From: Robertmurraya sp047302285
GTDB lineage: Bacteria; Bacillota; Bacilli; Bacillales; Cytobacillaceae
DNA length: 64,000 nt
Direction: 5' to 3'
NCBI RefSeq assembly: GCF_047302285.1
Contig: NZ_CP154845.1
Coordinates: forward strand, 1,674,001-1,738,000
The position numbers and the translations under genes were made by a program. Shown piece by piece: positions 1 through 7,410 of the stretch. Below the pieces are notes generated by a model. That model made no database searches, was not told the DNA's origin, and saw nothing but the letters and a program-made list of their open reading frames with translations. Within the stretch, counting starts at the first letter, position 1. Every line of letters begins with the position of its first letter.

Positions 1-59
1 TTTTCTCTAATCCTTCTGATAAGCGTACAGAAGATTATATTACAGGCCGTTTTGGATAA
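1..59 (+). CDS. pstB: PstB phosphate ABC transporter ATPase, C-terminal end only
   Basis: The reading frame open from base 3 to the TAA at 57-59 encodes 18 residues ending TEDYITGRFG, the typical C-terminus of PstB, the ATPase of the high-affinity phosphate importer. The rest lies upstream of the window. It is followed 24 bp later by phoU, the usual last gene of pst operons, which supports the call. Only the tail is visible, so no catalytic motif can be checked. Confidence 0.8.
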   Translation, partial: FSNPSDKRTEDYITGRFG

Positions 60-83
60 TCATTGGAGAGGATGTAGAATTAC

Positions 84-743
84 ATGGTTGTAAGAGAACA
101 ATTTCAGCTCGATTTGAATGAATTGCAAGCAAAGCTTTTAGAGCTTGGAAGATTAGCAAGTGTTGCTTTAAAAAATTCAATTGAAGCATTGGAGACCTGC
201 AATATTGAAATGGCGTTAAAAGTCATTGACGATGATTCAGAAGCGGATGCTTTATACGAGGAAATTAATGATTTTGCCATTCTATTAATTGCTAAACAGG
301 CGCCTGTGGCAATTGATTTACGTCGCATCATTGTTGCGATTAAAATTGCAACTGATATTGAAAGGATTGCTGATTTTGCCGTTAATATAGCGAAATCAAC
401 GATTCGAATTGGAAATGAAGAACATGTGCAGTCTCTTCAGCACGTTAAGAAAATGTACAATATTACAACGGAGATGCTGGAGCTTTCTCTGAAAGCTTTT
501 AGTGAGGAAGATGTTGTCATAGCCAAAAAAGTAGCAGATATGGATGATGAGGTGGATGAGTTATATGGTTCAACCATTCGTGAACTTCTAGAACTCAATC
601 ATTCTTATCCGGACAACATTCCGCAAATAACTCAATTATCCTTTATTTGTCGCTATTTAGAGCGTTCAGCTGATCACGTGACAAATATTGCAGAAAGTAT
701 CTTTTACCTCGTAAAAGGTAGACATTATGATTTGAATGCATGA
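84..743 (+). CDS. phoU: Phosphate transport/signalling regulator PhoU
   Basis: The 219-residue protein has the normal PhoU length and consists of two tandem three-helix PhoU domains. Each contains the metal-binding helix pattern: ATDIERIADFAVNIA near residues 90-104 and RYLERSADHVTNIAES near 190-205. PhoU is a cytoplasmic peripheral protein that links the Pst transporter to the PhoR/PhoP phosphate response and restrains phosphate uptake. It directly follows pstB, so it is probably the last gene of the pst operon. The GGAGAGG ribosome site at 64-70 is 13 nt from the ATG, slightly long, but no better start exists. A strong hairpin terminator follows. Confidence 0.93.
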   Translation: MVVREQFQLDLNELQAKLLELGRLASVALKNSIEALETCNIEMALKVIDDDSEADALYEEINDFAILLIAKQAPVAIDLRRIIVAIKIATDIERIADFAVNIAKSTIRIGNEEHVQSLQHVKKMYNITTEMLELSLKAFSEEDVVIAKKVADMDDEVDELYGSTIRELLELNHSYPDNIPQITQLSFICRYLERSADHVTNIAESIFYLVKGRHYDLNA

Positions 744-750
744 TCTTAAC

Positions 751-790
751 AAAGAGGGTGTTCTAAAAAATTTTTAGTACACCCTCTTTC
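751..790. terminator. Bidirectional terminator between phoU and the convergent yqzC-like gene
   Basis: An 11-bp perfect stem (AAAGAGGGTGT at 751-761 with ACACCCTCTTT at 779-789) encloses an A/T-rich loop. It lies between the ends of two convergent genes and can serve both strands. Confidence 0.8.
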
Positions 791-1279
791 CTATTTGCTT
801 TTCGTGATTATTTTACTGATTTCTTCGTAGTCCATGTCACTGTTAAGTTCAAAGCGTCCGATTTGTACTTTAGTATGATAGCCATTGTCTATCAAATACT
901 GCTCAAATTCTGTTGCGTCTTCAATGATTTGTTCTTCTGCTAAGGTATTTGCGATTTTTTCTGTGCTCATATTCTGTTCGATTTCTAAGGTAAACTTATT
1001 TGTTTCCTCGACGGGAGGCTCATCTAGTTTATCTTCCTCTACATCTTTCGTTTCTACACTCGGTTCTGTGTTATCTTTCTCTACATGTTCTATTTCTTCA
1101 TCAACTGCTTCTAATCTGGCAAATTCATCTTTTGTGAGGATCATAAATCCTTCTTCTGTCAATTTTTCTTTCGCTGTATTTACAGAAATATCTGAATTCT
1201 GCTTTAGATCTGTGAATTGGAGTAAAACAACAGCCAAAATAATTCCTAGCGCGAAGGCTCGTACTGTATTCTTATTCAT
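791..1279 (-). CDS. Membrane-anchored protein with MltG/YceG LysM-like subdomain (YqzC-like)
   Basis: The 162-residue product has one N-terminal membrane segment (about residues 5-22), an acidic linker rich in E, D and P, and a C-terminal segment (about 98-158) resembling the LysM-like subdomain of endolytic transglycosylase MltG: the pattern STEKIANTL..EQIIEDATEFEQYLIDNGY..FELNSDMDYEEI. The catalytic MltG domain is absent, so transglycosylase activity is not expected. It probably sits at the outer face of the membrane near peptidoglycan. Its start overlaps the end of the upstream minus-strand gene by 8 bp, implying a two-gene operon. In B. subtilis yqzC occupies this position; that assignment is positional. 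Confidence 0.7.
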   Translation of the reverse strand: MNKNTVRAFALGIILAVVLLQFTDLKQNSDISVNTAKEKLTEEGFMILTKDEFARLEAVDEEIEHVEKDNTEPSVETKDVEEDKLDEPPVEETNKFTLEIEQNMSTEKIANTLAEEQIIEDATEFEQYLIDNGYHTKVQIGRFELNSDMDYEEISKIITKSK

Positions 1280-1649
1280 AATTCACACCAACTGAAAATT
1301 CACTAATGATATTTTTAACATCCTCGATAGATAATGAGGACTGCTTCGCAATTTGGTCGATTGATACTCCTTGTTGAGCGAGTGTCCAAACTTGATTTTT
1401 AATAATGGCATGAATTTCTTTTTTTGGATGCTGATGACGAGTGGGGGACGGTTGAAACTCACGATCATCGATTAATAGTTCTTCCTCTAAAACTTTGATT
1501 TTTCTTTTCAACTGGTATATTTCTTGTATTTGCTGCATGGAAAATTGATCAAGCTCATTTTTTATTTCTTTATATGGATCTTTGATAAAGAATGAAATGA
1601 TAAAAAGCAAAATAGAAAGCCCAAGCAAGATGGGTACTATATAGTCCAT
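1272..1649 (-). CDS. Small membrane protein with coiled coil and HTH-like tail (YqzD-like)
   Basis: The 125-residue protein begins with a hydrophobic segment (about residues 3-22), continues with a charged, probably coiled-coil region (30-60), and ends with a helix-turn-helix-like stretch (VWTLAQQGVSIDQIAKQSSL, about 88-107). The arrangement suggests a membrane-tethered cytoplasmic protein. DNA binding is only an inference from the HTH-like pattern. It is the first gene of a minus-strand pair with the MltG-fragment gene, sharing an 8-bp overlap. B. subtilis has yqzD at this position. Confidence 0.65.
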   Translation of the reverse strand: MDYIVPILLGLSILLFIISFFIKDPYKEIKNELDQFSMQQIQEIYQLKRKIKVLEEELLIDDREFQPSPTRHQHPKKEIHAIIKNQVWTLAQQGVSIDQIAKQSSLSIEDVKNIISEFSVGVNYE

Positions 1650-1959
1650 ATTTTCTCACCTCTATAAATCGTAATTTGATGTTGATGACTAATCGTATGA
1701 AGAACATTTTACCATTATAGTCGACGTTTTTCGATTGAAATCATGAAAGTGGCAGAATATCGGTTATTTGCAAGAAGTTTGTTGAATGGAATCGAGTGAG
1801 AGTCACCTTCTAAATGAAAACAAAATACGACAAAATGCGTTTATTGTGGCCTTCTAATATCAGTGCTAACATAAATAATAAGACAAATCAGTTAATAACG
1901 AATAGCCGCATATATGTGAAAGGAAATACAAAAAATATTTTTGATGAGAAGGGGAAGAC
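1650..1959. other. Gene-free divergent intergenic region
   Basis: This AT-rich spacer separates the divergently transcribed yqzD-like gene and the unknown gene at 1960, so it must hold promoters for both directions. I see no convincing sigma-A pair, riboswitch, hairpin or small ORF with a ribosome site. Confidence 0.5.
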
Positions 1960-2583
1960 ATGGAAGCAAATATCACTCTCAGTAATATAACCGGTACAGA
2001 ACTTGATAATGTTGTGAAGAATGGTTTGATCGTGACACCTGGTATTTGGATTGATGGGAAAATCTATTGGCTCCGTGATTATCGAGAGAAATTTATTTCA
2101 GAAGAAAAAATATTTGTTTTTGTAAAAGAAAGATCGATCCATTCAAAAACGAAAATTCATGAAGTGTTCATAAAAAATCATGGCAGCCATAAAAGAAATA
2201 TTAAAGTATTTTTTATGCATCACTATACAGAGATAACAAGAGAGATACTTACTTTTGTTTCACCCGTGGAAAAATCGATTTTTCATATTATGAATTCATC
2301 GCTCTTTTTAGTGAATGGGTATTGTCAAGGGAAGATGATGGACCAAATGACCGTTCAACCTCTTTGGAAGGTGAATACAGAAAATATTTGGCAGTCGCTA
2401 GAAAGTGGAATCCTTCAATATCAGCCAATGGCTAAGGGAATGATGGTGAGTGTTTTTTCACTTGAAGGAAGTGTAGAGGTGAATGATACTTGTAAAGCCA
2501 CTTCTTGGCTGGTGAACGGGGAGAATAAAAGAGAAGCATTACAATTAAATCAAGCAATGAAAAAAGCTTTACAGTTAATGTGA
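1960..2583 (+). CDS. Hypothetical protein, no family recognised
   Basis: The 207-residue protein has no signal peptide or membrane segment and alternates short hydrophobic and polar stretches as expected for a beta-rich cytoplasmic protein. A good ribosome site (AAGGGG, 6 nt before the ATG) supports translation. It lies alone between a divergent membrane-protein pair and rpmG. I do not recognise the family and propose no function. It is clearly coding: the frame is long, uninterrupted and preceded by a sensible start. Confidence 0.75.
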   Translation: MEANITLSNITGTELDNVVKNGLIVTPGIWIDGKIYWLRDYREKFISEEKIFVFVKERSIHSKTKIHEVFIKNHGSHKRNIKVFFMHHYTEITREILTFVSPVEKSIFHIMNSSLFLVNGYCQGKMMDQMTVQPLWKVNTENIWQSLESGILQYQPMAKGMMVSVFSLEGSVEVNDTCKATSWLVNGENKREALQLNQAMKKALQLM

Positions 2584-2681
2584 AAGAGAAGTAAAAACAC
2601 ACTAGCATTTCCTCACAAAAAGTGCTATTATAGAAAAGTCGTATGTGAAACAATAGTTAGTAGTAGTTTGGAGGGAAATTC

Positions 2682-2831
2682 ATGCGTGTAAACATTACTT
2701 TAGCTTGCACTGAATGTGGAGAGCGTAACTATATTTCTAAAAAGAACAAGCGCAACAATCCAGATCGTCTTGAGCTAAAAAAATATTGCCCAAGAGACAA
2801 AAAAAGCACAACACATCGCGAAACAAAGTAA
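2682..2831 (+). CDS. rpmG: 50S ribosomal protein L33, type 1
   Basis: The 49-residue protein MRVNITLACTECGERN... ending in THRETK is a full-length bacterial L33, a component of the large ribosomal subunit near the E site. The first zinc-ribbon pair CTEC is present. The second pair is reduced to one cysteine (KYCPRD), so tetrahedral Cys4 zinc binding looks lost, as in the zinc-independent L33 variants of Bacillus. GGAGGG precedes the ATG at good spacing, and a terminator starts at the stop codon, so it is probably monocistronic. Confidence 0.93.
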   Translation: MRVNITLACTECGERNYISKKNKRNNPDRLELKKYCPRDKKSTTHRETK

Positions 2832-2863
2832 ACAGTGGGAATCTATTTCCTACTGTTTTTTTA
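2831..2863 (+). terminator. rpmG terminator
   Basis: A 10-bp stem (AACAGTGGGA with TCCTACTGTT, one G.T pair) is followed by a run of T at 2856-2862. It begins at the rpmG stop codon. Confidence 0.8.
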
Positions 2864-2884
2864 TTATACATTGGGAGTACAATT

Positions 2885-3454
2885 ATGGATGAGAAAAAAG
2901 AGTTACGAAAATCGTTGCAAGAGAAATTGAAAAAAATGACAAAACTTGAGTATGAACAGCTTTCATACAAAATTGCGCAAAATTTGTTCACTGATCCGGC
3001 TTGGGTAAAGTCGAAAACAGTTGGCATTACAGTTTCTAGAGTACCTGAAGTCGATACATATCAAATTATAAGGACAGCTTGGGAGAACAATAAACAAGTT
3101 GTTGTAGCAAAATGCGAGCCAAAAGAAAGAACGATGCATTTTCGAACATTGACAGCTCTCGACCAGCTAGAAACCGTCTATTTTGGTTTATCTGAACCGA
3201 TTGTCGAGAAAACAATTGAAGTCGAAAAAGAACAGATCGATTTATTAATTGTCCCTGGATTAGCATTTACGAAAGACGGGTATCGCCTTGGCTTTGGTGG
3301 TGGATATTATGACCGTTATTTAGAAGATTACAAAGGGCAAAAGCTGGCATTAGCATTTCCTTTGCAGTTGGTTAAGAAACTCCCAATCGAGAGTCATGAT
3401 ATTCCAGTTGACAAAATTGTGATGGCAGAGGAGATTATCGATATCAATGGATAG
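2885..3454 (+). CDS. yqgN: 5-formyltetrahydrofolate cyclo-ligase
   Basis: The enzyme converts 5-formyl-THF plus ATP to 5,10-methenyl-THF, returning a storage form of folate to one-carbon metabolism in the cytoplasm. The family motifs are clear: VPGLAF near residues 123-128 and the glycine-rich LGFGGGYYDRYL near 135-146 that binds ATP and folate. The open frame extends upstream through the rpmG terminator, but the ATG at 2885 has GGGAG 8 nt upstream and gives the usual length of 189 residues. It overlaps the next gene by 8 bp, implying co-transcription with the DUF92 gene. Confidence 0.93.
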   Translation: MDEKKELRKSLQEKLKKMTKLEYEQLSYKIAQNLFTDPAWVKSKTVGITVSRVPEVDTYQIIRTAWENNKQVVVAKCEPKERTMHFRTLTALDQLETVYFGLSEPIVEKTIEVEKEQIDLLIVPGLAFTKDGYRLGFGGGYYDRYLEDYKGQKLALAFPLQLVKKLPIESHDIPVDKIVMAEEIIDING

Positions 3455-4232
3455 CTTCTTTTATCTTATTATAATGTTTATATGTGTATACTTAGGCTTT
3501 AGATTTCGTTTTTTGACCCTTTCAGGGAGTATTGCGGCAGCGATTGTTGGTATACTAACGGTGTTAGGATTACATTTAGAAGGCCTCATTCTTTTAGGGC
3601 TATTTTTTGCTACCTCCAGTTATTGGTCTAAGTATAAAAAGAGTCAAAAAGATAAGGTGGAGGAGAGATTAGAAAAGGGCTCTAGAAGAGATTGGCTTCA
3701 AGTCGTGGCAAATGGTGGAGCAGCAGCGATAGCTAGTCTTCTTTATTATTTGACAGATGAACCGGTTTATATGGTGGCTTTTTGTATCTTAATTGCTAGT
3801 TCCAATTCAGATACGTGGGCATCTGAAATCGGGACACTTAGCAAGAAATCTCCTATTAGTATCCGGAATTTTCAAAGGGTTCCAAAAGGTACTTCAGGTG
3901 CAATCAGTATACTTGGCACAGTAGCAGGGATTGCAGGAGCAGCCCTGATTGCAGTAGCTCTATTCATTTTGTTTGCATTTACGGTGGAGTTAGTTATCTT
4001 TGTCTTTCTCTTTGGTTTTCTTGGAAATCTAATCGACACAGTACTAGGGGCTTTTTTTCAAGCCACTTATCGATGTAATCATTGCTTACTGGAAACAGAA
4101 AAAATGCATCATTGTGGTCAAAGTACCGAAAAGATTAGAGGTTTCTCTTTCTTAAACAATGATATCGTAAATTTATTATCAAGTTTGATAGCAGCTTTTA
4201 TAGGAAGTGTTGCATTTCTTTGGATTACATAA
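3447..4232 (+). CDS. DUF92 family integral membrane protein
   Basis: The 261-residue protein is highly hydrophobic, with about six or seven membrane segments. It carries the DUF92/TMEM19 hallmarks: NGG in the middle (VVANGGAAAIASLLYY) and SSNSDTWASEIG followed by VPKGTSGAISILGT. Plant relatives act in phytol phosphate recycling, but no activity is established for the bacterial proteins, so function is open. A Cys/His cluster (CNHCLLETEKMHHCG, about residues 211-225) is notable and might bind metal. The start overlaps the 5-formyl-THF cyclo-ligase gene by 8 bp. Confidence 0.85.
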   Translation: MDSFFYLIIMFICVYLGFRFRFLTLSGSIAAAIVGILTVLGLHLEGLILLGLFFATSSYWSKYKKSQKDKVEERLEKGSRRDWLQVVANGGAAAIASLLYYLTDEPVYMVAFCILIASSNSDTWASEIGTLSKKSPISIRNFQRVPKGTSGAISILGTVAGIAGAALIAVALFILFAFTVELVIFVFLFGFLGNLIDTVLGAFFQATYRCNHCLLETEKMHHCGQSTEKIRGFSFLNNDIVNLLSSLIAAFIGSVAFLWIT

Positions 4233-4253
4233 TTTATGAGGAGGTTTTGCGTT

Positions 4254-5201
4254 TTGAGCGATCGCGTTAATCGTGTAGTGTTAGTAGGTACAGGTGCTGT
4301 TGGTTCAAGTTATGCTTTTGCATTAATCAATCAGGGAGTCACAGAAGAGCTCGTTCTGGTTGACTTAAATAAGGCAAAGTCAGAAGGGGATGCAATGGAT
4401 CTAAACCACGGAATTCCTTTTGCTCCATCGCCAACAAAAATTTGGTTTGGAGATTATTCTGATTGTCAGGATGCAGATCTTGTTGTCATTTGCGCTGGAG
4501 CTAATCAAAAACCTGGAGAAACTCGCCTTGATCTCGTTGAAAAAAACACACGCATTTTTAAAGGCATTGTTGATGAAATCCTTGCTAGTGGTTTTAAAGG
4601 AATTTTCCTCGTCGCGACCAATCCAGTAGATATTTTAACATACGCAGTCTGGAAGTTTTCAGGCTTCCCAAAAGAGCGGGTAATTGGCTCAGGGACGATC
4701 TTAGATACTGCGAGATTCCGCTATTTACTAGGGGACTATTTTAAAGTCGATACGCGAAACGTACATGCTTATATTATTGGAGAGCATGGTGATACTGAAT
4801 TGCCGGTATGGAGTCACGCTGACATAGCGGGAAGAAAAATTTCGGACTGGATCGAAACAAAGGATGAATATAAGCAGGAGCACTTAGAAGAGCTATTTTT
4901 GAATGTTCGCGATGCAGCGTACCATATCATTGAACGGAAAGGCGCCACTTACTATGGCATCGCAATGGGGCTGGTAAGGTTAACAAAAGCGATTCTGCAA
5001 AATGAAAATTCGGTTCTCACCGTTTCCGCCCATCTAACTGGAGAATATGGTCATGAAGATGTATATATTGGTGTACCAGCGGTAGTGAATCGTAAGGGAA
5101 TTCGAGAAATTGTTGATCTAGATTTAGATGAAGCAGAAAAGGAAAAGTTCGCGAATTCAGTTGCTGTCCTAAAGAAAACTATGGAGCCAGTATTGAAGTA
5201 G
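4254..5201 (+). CDS. ldh: L-lactate dehydrogenase
   Basis: The enzyme reduces pyruvate to L-lactate with NADH, regenerating NAD during fermentation. Visible motifs are the Rossmann loop VGTGAVGSSYAFALINQ (residues 11-27), the active-site loop GETRLDLVEKN with Arg91, and the catalytic EHGD with His178. The TTG at 4254 is chosen because an AGGAGG site (4239-4244) lies 9 nt upstream; the ATG at 4236 would have that site inside the gene. The product is then 315 residues, typical for the family. The gene follows DUF92 by 21 nt and may be read from the upstream operon; I saw no Rex-type operator. Confidence 0.94.
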   Translation: MSDRVNRVVLVGTGAVGSSYAFALINQGVTEELVLVDLNKAKSEGDAMDLNHGIPFAPSPTKIWFGDYSDCQDADLVVICAGANQKPGETRLDLVEKNTRIFKGIVDEILASGFKGIFLVATNPVDILTYAVWKFSGFPKERVIGSGTILDTARFRYLLGDYFKVDTRNVHAYIIGEHGDTELPVWSHADIAGRKISDWIETKDEYKQEHLEELFLNVRDAAYHIIERKGATYYGIAMGLVRLTKAILQNENSVLTVSAHLTGEYGHEDVYIGVPAVVNRKGIREIVDLDLDEAEKEKFANSVAVLKKTMEPVLK

Positions 5202-5272
5202 AAAATAATTCATATTTAATTCGGATAAAAATATGGAAAACATCTCAAACTATTTCCATAGGAGGGATGAAA

Positions 5273-5476
5273 ATGGGTCGTCTAATATCTTTACTTCTCA
5301 TTGGAATTGGAGGCTACTGGGTTCTGCAGAATCGCTATCGTGTTGTAAGTCTTATATTAGGAAACAGATTTATCCGTAGATTTTTAGTCTCGTCCTTTAT
5401 GCGTCTACCGATGGTCCGTAATCAAATGTTTAGCAGCATCTTCTCAGGTGGAGCAAGAAACCAATATCAAAGCTAG
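5273..5476 (+). CDS. Small conserved-type hypothetical protein (YqgO position)
   Basis: A 67-residue basic protein with an N-terminal hydrophobic segment (LISLLLIGIGGYWVL) and a short C-terminal tail. ATG at 5273 is preferred over the ATG at 5267 because AGGAGG lies about 7 nt before it. A terminator follows immediately, supporting a real transcript. It is located where B. subtilis has yqgO, but I cannot confirm homology from sequence alone. Function unknown; membrane-associated location inferred. Confidence 0.65.
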   Translation: MGRLISLLLIGIGGYWVLQNRYRVVSLILGNRFIRRFLVSSFMRLPMVRNQMFSSIFSGGARNQYQS

Positions 5477-5480
5477 ATTG

Positions 5481-5518
5481 AAAAAAGTGGCTCAGATTTT
5501 ATCCGGGTCACTTTTTTG
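5481..5518 (+). terminator. Terminator after the small membrane protein gene
   Basis: The stem AAAAAAGTG (5481-5489) pairs with CACTTTTTT (5509-5517), and the T-run is part of the 3' arm. Confidence 0.75.
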
Positions 5519-5715
5519 TATGTTTAATTTTTAAAAAAATCAAGCACCTGGAGCAAAAATCAGCGCTTTGCCCTGAACTTAGTCACATTAATTCATTCAT
5601 ATAAAGGGCTTTCCTTATAAAATTACTCAAAAGTTGTTTATAATGTAGATAGTAAAATAAATGAAAGCGACTCTCTAAAAACAAGTAGATTGATGATGTG
5701 AAAGTAGGGGGAATT

Positions 5716-7242
5716 TTGAATAATTTGGAGAGCTACCTATTTTGGAAAATGGCTTATTTTTTAATTGTAGAGCAAGATTACAGAATCGTAAAATTATCGC
5801 AAGAACAAAATGAACTATGGTTGGAAAAAAGAGAAAACAAACAGGCTCAAGTGGTTCGCATGCTTAAATATGATATTGATTGGAGTAATTGGTTACAGCA
5901 AGATATCGAACGCACGGCCTTAAATGGGGAGCGGATTCGCAGGGAAATAACAAGAGGCGAACTACAAGTCGTAAATATATACCTATCCTCCTATTTACCT
6001 GTAGATGATTACCAATTCCGGATTGCTAGGCCCTATGCTCATCCTAACGAAAGCAAAACAAATGTGAATTCTTTTCTTATTTCAAGCGCTAACTATTTGG
6101 AGGAAACCGGGCGATTGGCGGAACTATTTGACGCGAATTGGATTTTTTCTGAGCTTGACGATGAAAACGAGGAAATGATTGAAGAACTGAAAAGAGATAC
6201 ATTGAACATTGCCCTTCAACGAGAAAAACAGGAAAAAGCGCTATTTGAACAGGGGAAACCTTTCTTTACGTATATGTTCATCGCAATCCAAGTGATGATG
6301 TTTTTAGTACTTGAATTATTCGGTGGCAGCACGGACACAAGTACATTAATTCAATTTGGCGCTAAATTTAATCCCCTTATTTTAGAAGGTGAGTGGTGGC
6401 GTTTTCTCACTCCAATGGTCTTACATATAGGGTTTCTCCATTTAGCGATGAATACCCTCGCGTTATTTTATTTAGGAACAGCTGTTGAAAGGATTTTCGG
6501 TCGGATCCGGTTTTTATTCATATACATAGTTGCTGGATTTGCCGGCACTGTTGCCAGCTTTATTTTTAGTCCAAATCTCTCAGCTGGTGCGAGCGGGGCG
6601 ATTTTTGGATGCTTTGGAGCATTGCTTTATTTTGGAGCACTTAATCCTAAATTATTTCTTCGCACAATGGGCTTAAATATTTTTGTCGTATTAGCGATTA
6701 ATTTATCTTTTGGATTTACAGTACCAGGGATTGATAACGCTGGTCATATAGGCGGACTTATTGGTGGCTTTTTGGCGTCAGGGATCGTCCATTTTCCAAA
6801 AAAGAGAAAAATAGTGTTACAACTGGTCTTCTTAGCTCTAACACTAGCAGTAAGTGGTGGTATGGTGAGATATGGTTTTACAAATCCAGAGCAGGTTTTA
6901 GATGAAACCTCTACCTTAGTGCTTGCTCAGGAATATGTGGAAGAAGAGAAATATGAACAAGCATACCAGCTATTACATGATTTATCGTACAGTGAGAAGC
7001 CTTCTTCGCAATACTATTTTCTTCTATCCTTCACGGAGATTAAATTAGAGAAAATAGATGATGCAGAGAGCTCATTATTAAAGGCGATCGAGCTAGAACC
7101 AAATTTTCATGAAGCCCATTATAATCTCGCTCTCGTCTATCTTCAAAAGCAAGAATTTGAAAAGGCAAAGTTACATGCTGAAAAGGCGGTAGAAATCAAT
7201 CCAAATCAAGATTATCTCCGTTTATTGAACCAATTTAATTGA
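5716..7242 (+). CDS. gluP: Rhomboid intramembrane serine protease with TPR tail
   Basis: GluP (YqgP) is a polytopic protease that cuts membrane proteins within the bilayer. The order is a cytoplasmic N-terminal domain (about 180 residues), rhomboid core with EWWRFLTPMVLH, HLAMNTLAL, the catalytic GASGAIFG serine and the catalytic histidine in NAGHIGGLIGG, then two TPR-like repeats at the C-terminus (EEEKYEQAYQLL and FHEAHYNLALVYLQKQEFEKA). The start is uncertain: TTG at 5716 follows AGGGGG, though only 4 nt away, whereas GTG at 5698 has no ribosome site. The size (508 residues) matches B. subtilis YqgP, which has been linked to membrane quality control and manganese transporter turnover. Confidence 0.93.
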   Translation: MNNLESYLFWKMAYFLIVEQDYRIVKLSQEQNELWLEKRENKQAQVVRMLKYDIDWSNWLQQDIERTALNGERIRREITRGELQVVNIYLSSYLPVDDYQFRIARPYAHPNESKTNVNSFLISSANYLEETGRLAELFDANWIFSELDDENEEMIEELKRDTLNIALQREKQEKALFEQGKPFFTYMFIAIQVMMFLVLELFGGSTDTSTLIQFGAKFNPLILEGEWWRFLTPMVLHIGFLHLAMNTLALFYLGTAVERIFGRIRFLFIYIVAGFAGTVASFIFSPNLSAGASGAIFGCFGALLYFGALNPKLFLRTMGLNIFVVLAINLSFGFTVPGIDNAGHIGGLIGGFLASGIVHFPKKRKIVLQLVFLALTLAVSGGMVRYGFTNPEQVLDETSTLVLAQEYVEEEKYEQAYQLLHDLSYSEKPSSQYYFLLSFTEIKLEKIDDAESSLLKAIELEPNFHEAHYNLALVYLQKQEFEKAKLHAEKAVEINPNQDYLRLLNQFN

Positions 7243-7251
7243 AATAATACG

Positions 7252-7291
7252 AGCTTCTTTTGTCTATGGGCGTAAGAAGCTTCTTTATTTT
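7252..7291 (+). terminator. gluP terminator
   Basis: AGCTTCTT (7252-7259) pairs perfectly with AAGAAGCT (7274-7281) and is followed by TCTTTATTTT. Confidence 0.6.
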
Positions 7292-7297
7292 CTTGAC

Positions 7298-7327
7298 GAA
7301 TAATAGTTCAAGCGGAAATTCATATTT
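7298..7327 (+). promoter_or_regulatory. Candidate forespore (sigma-G/F type) promoter
   Basis: GAATA at 7298-7302 and CATATTT at 7321-7327, separated by 18 bp, resemble the sigma-G/sigma-F pattern, and the gene behind it belongs to a forespore-expressed family. Short degenerate motifs like this occur by chance. Confidence 0.3.
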
Positions 7328-7410
7328 TCACCTAAGCTGACAGGGTATTTTTTCCTGATGGAATGTCTAAGATGATGAAGACATCGTTGGAAAAGGATTT
7401 GAGGTGGACT

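Noticed and set aside
885..1295. Plus-strand Ser-rich open frame
   Set aside because: It is the mirror of the minus-strand MltG-fragment gene, with no ribosome site and shadow-type composition.
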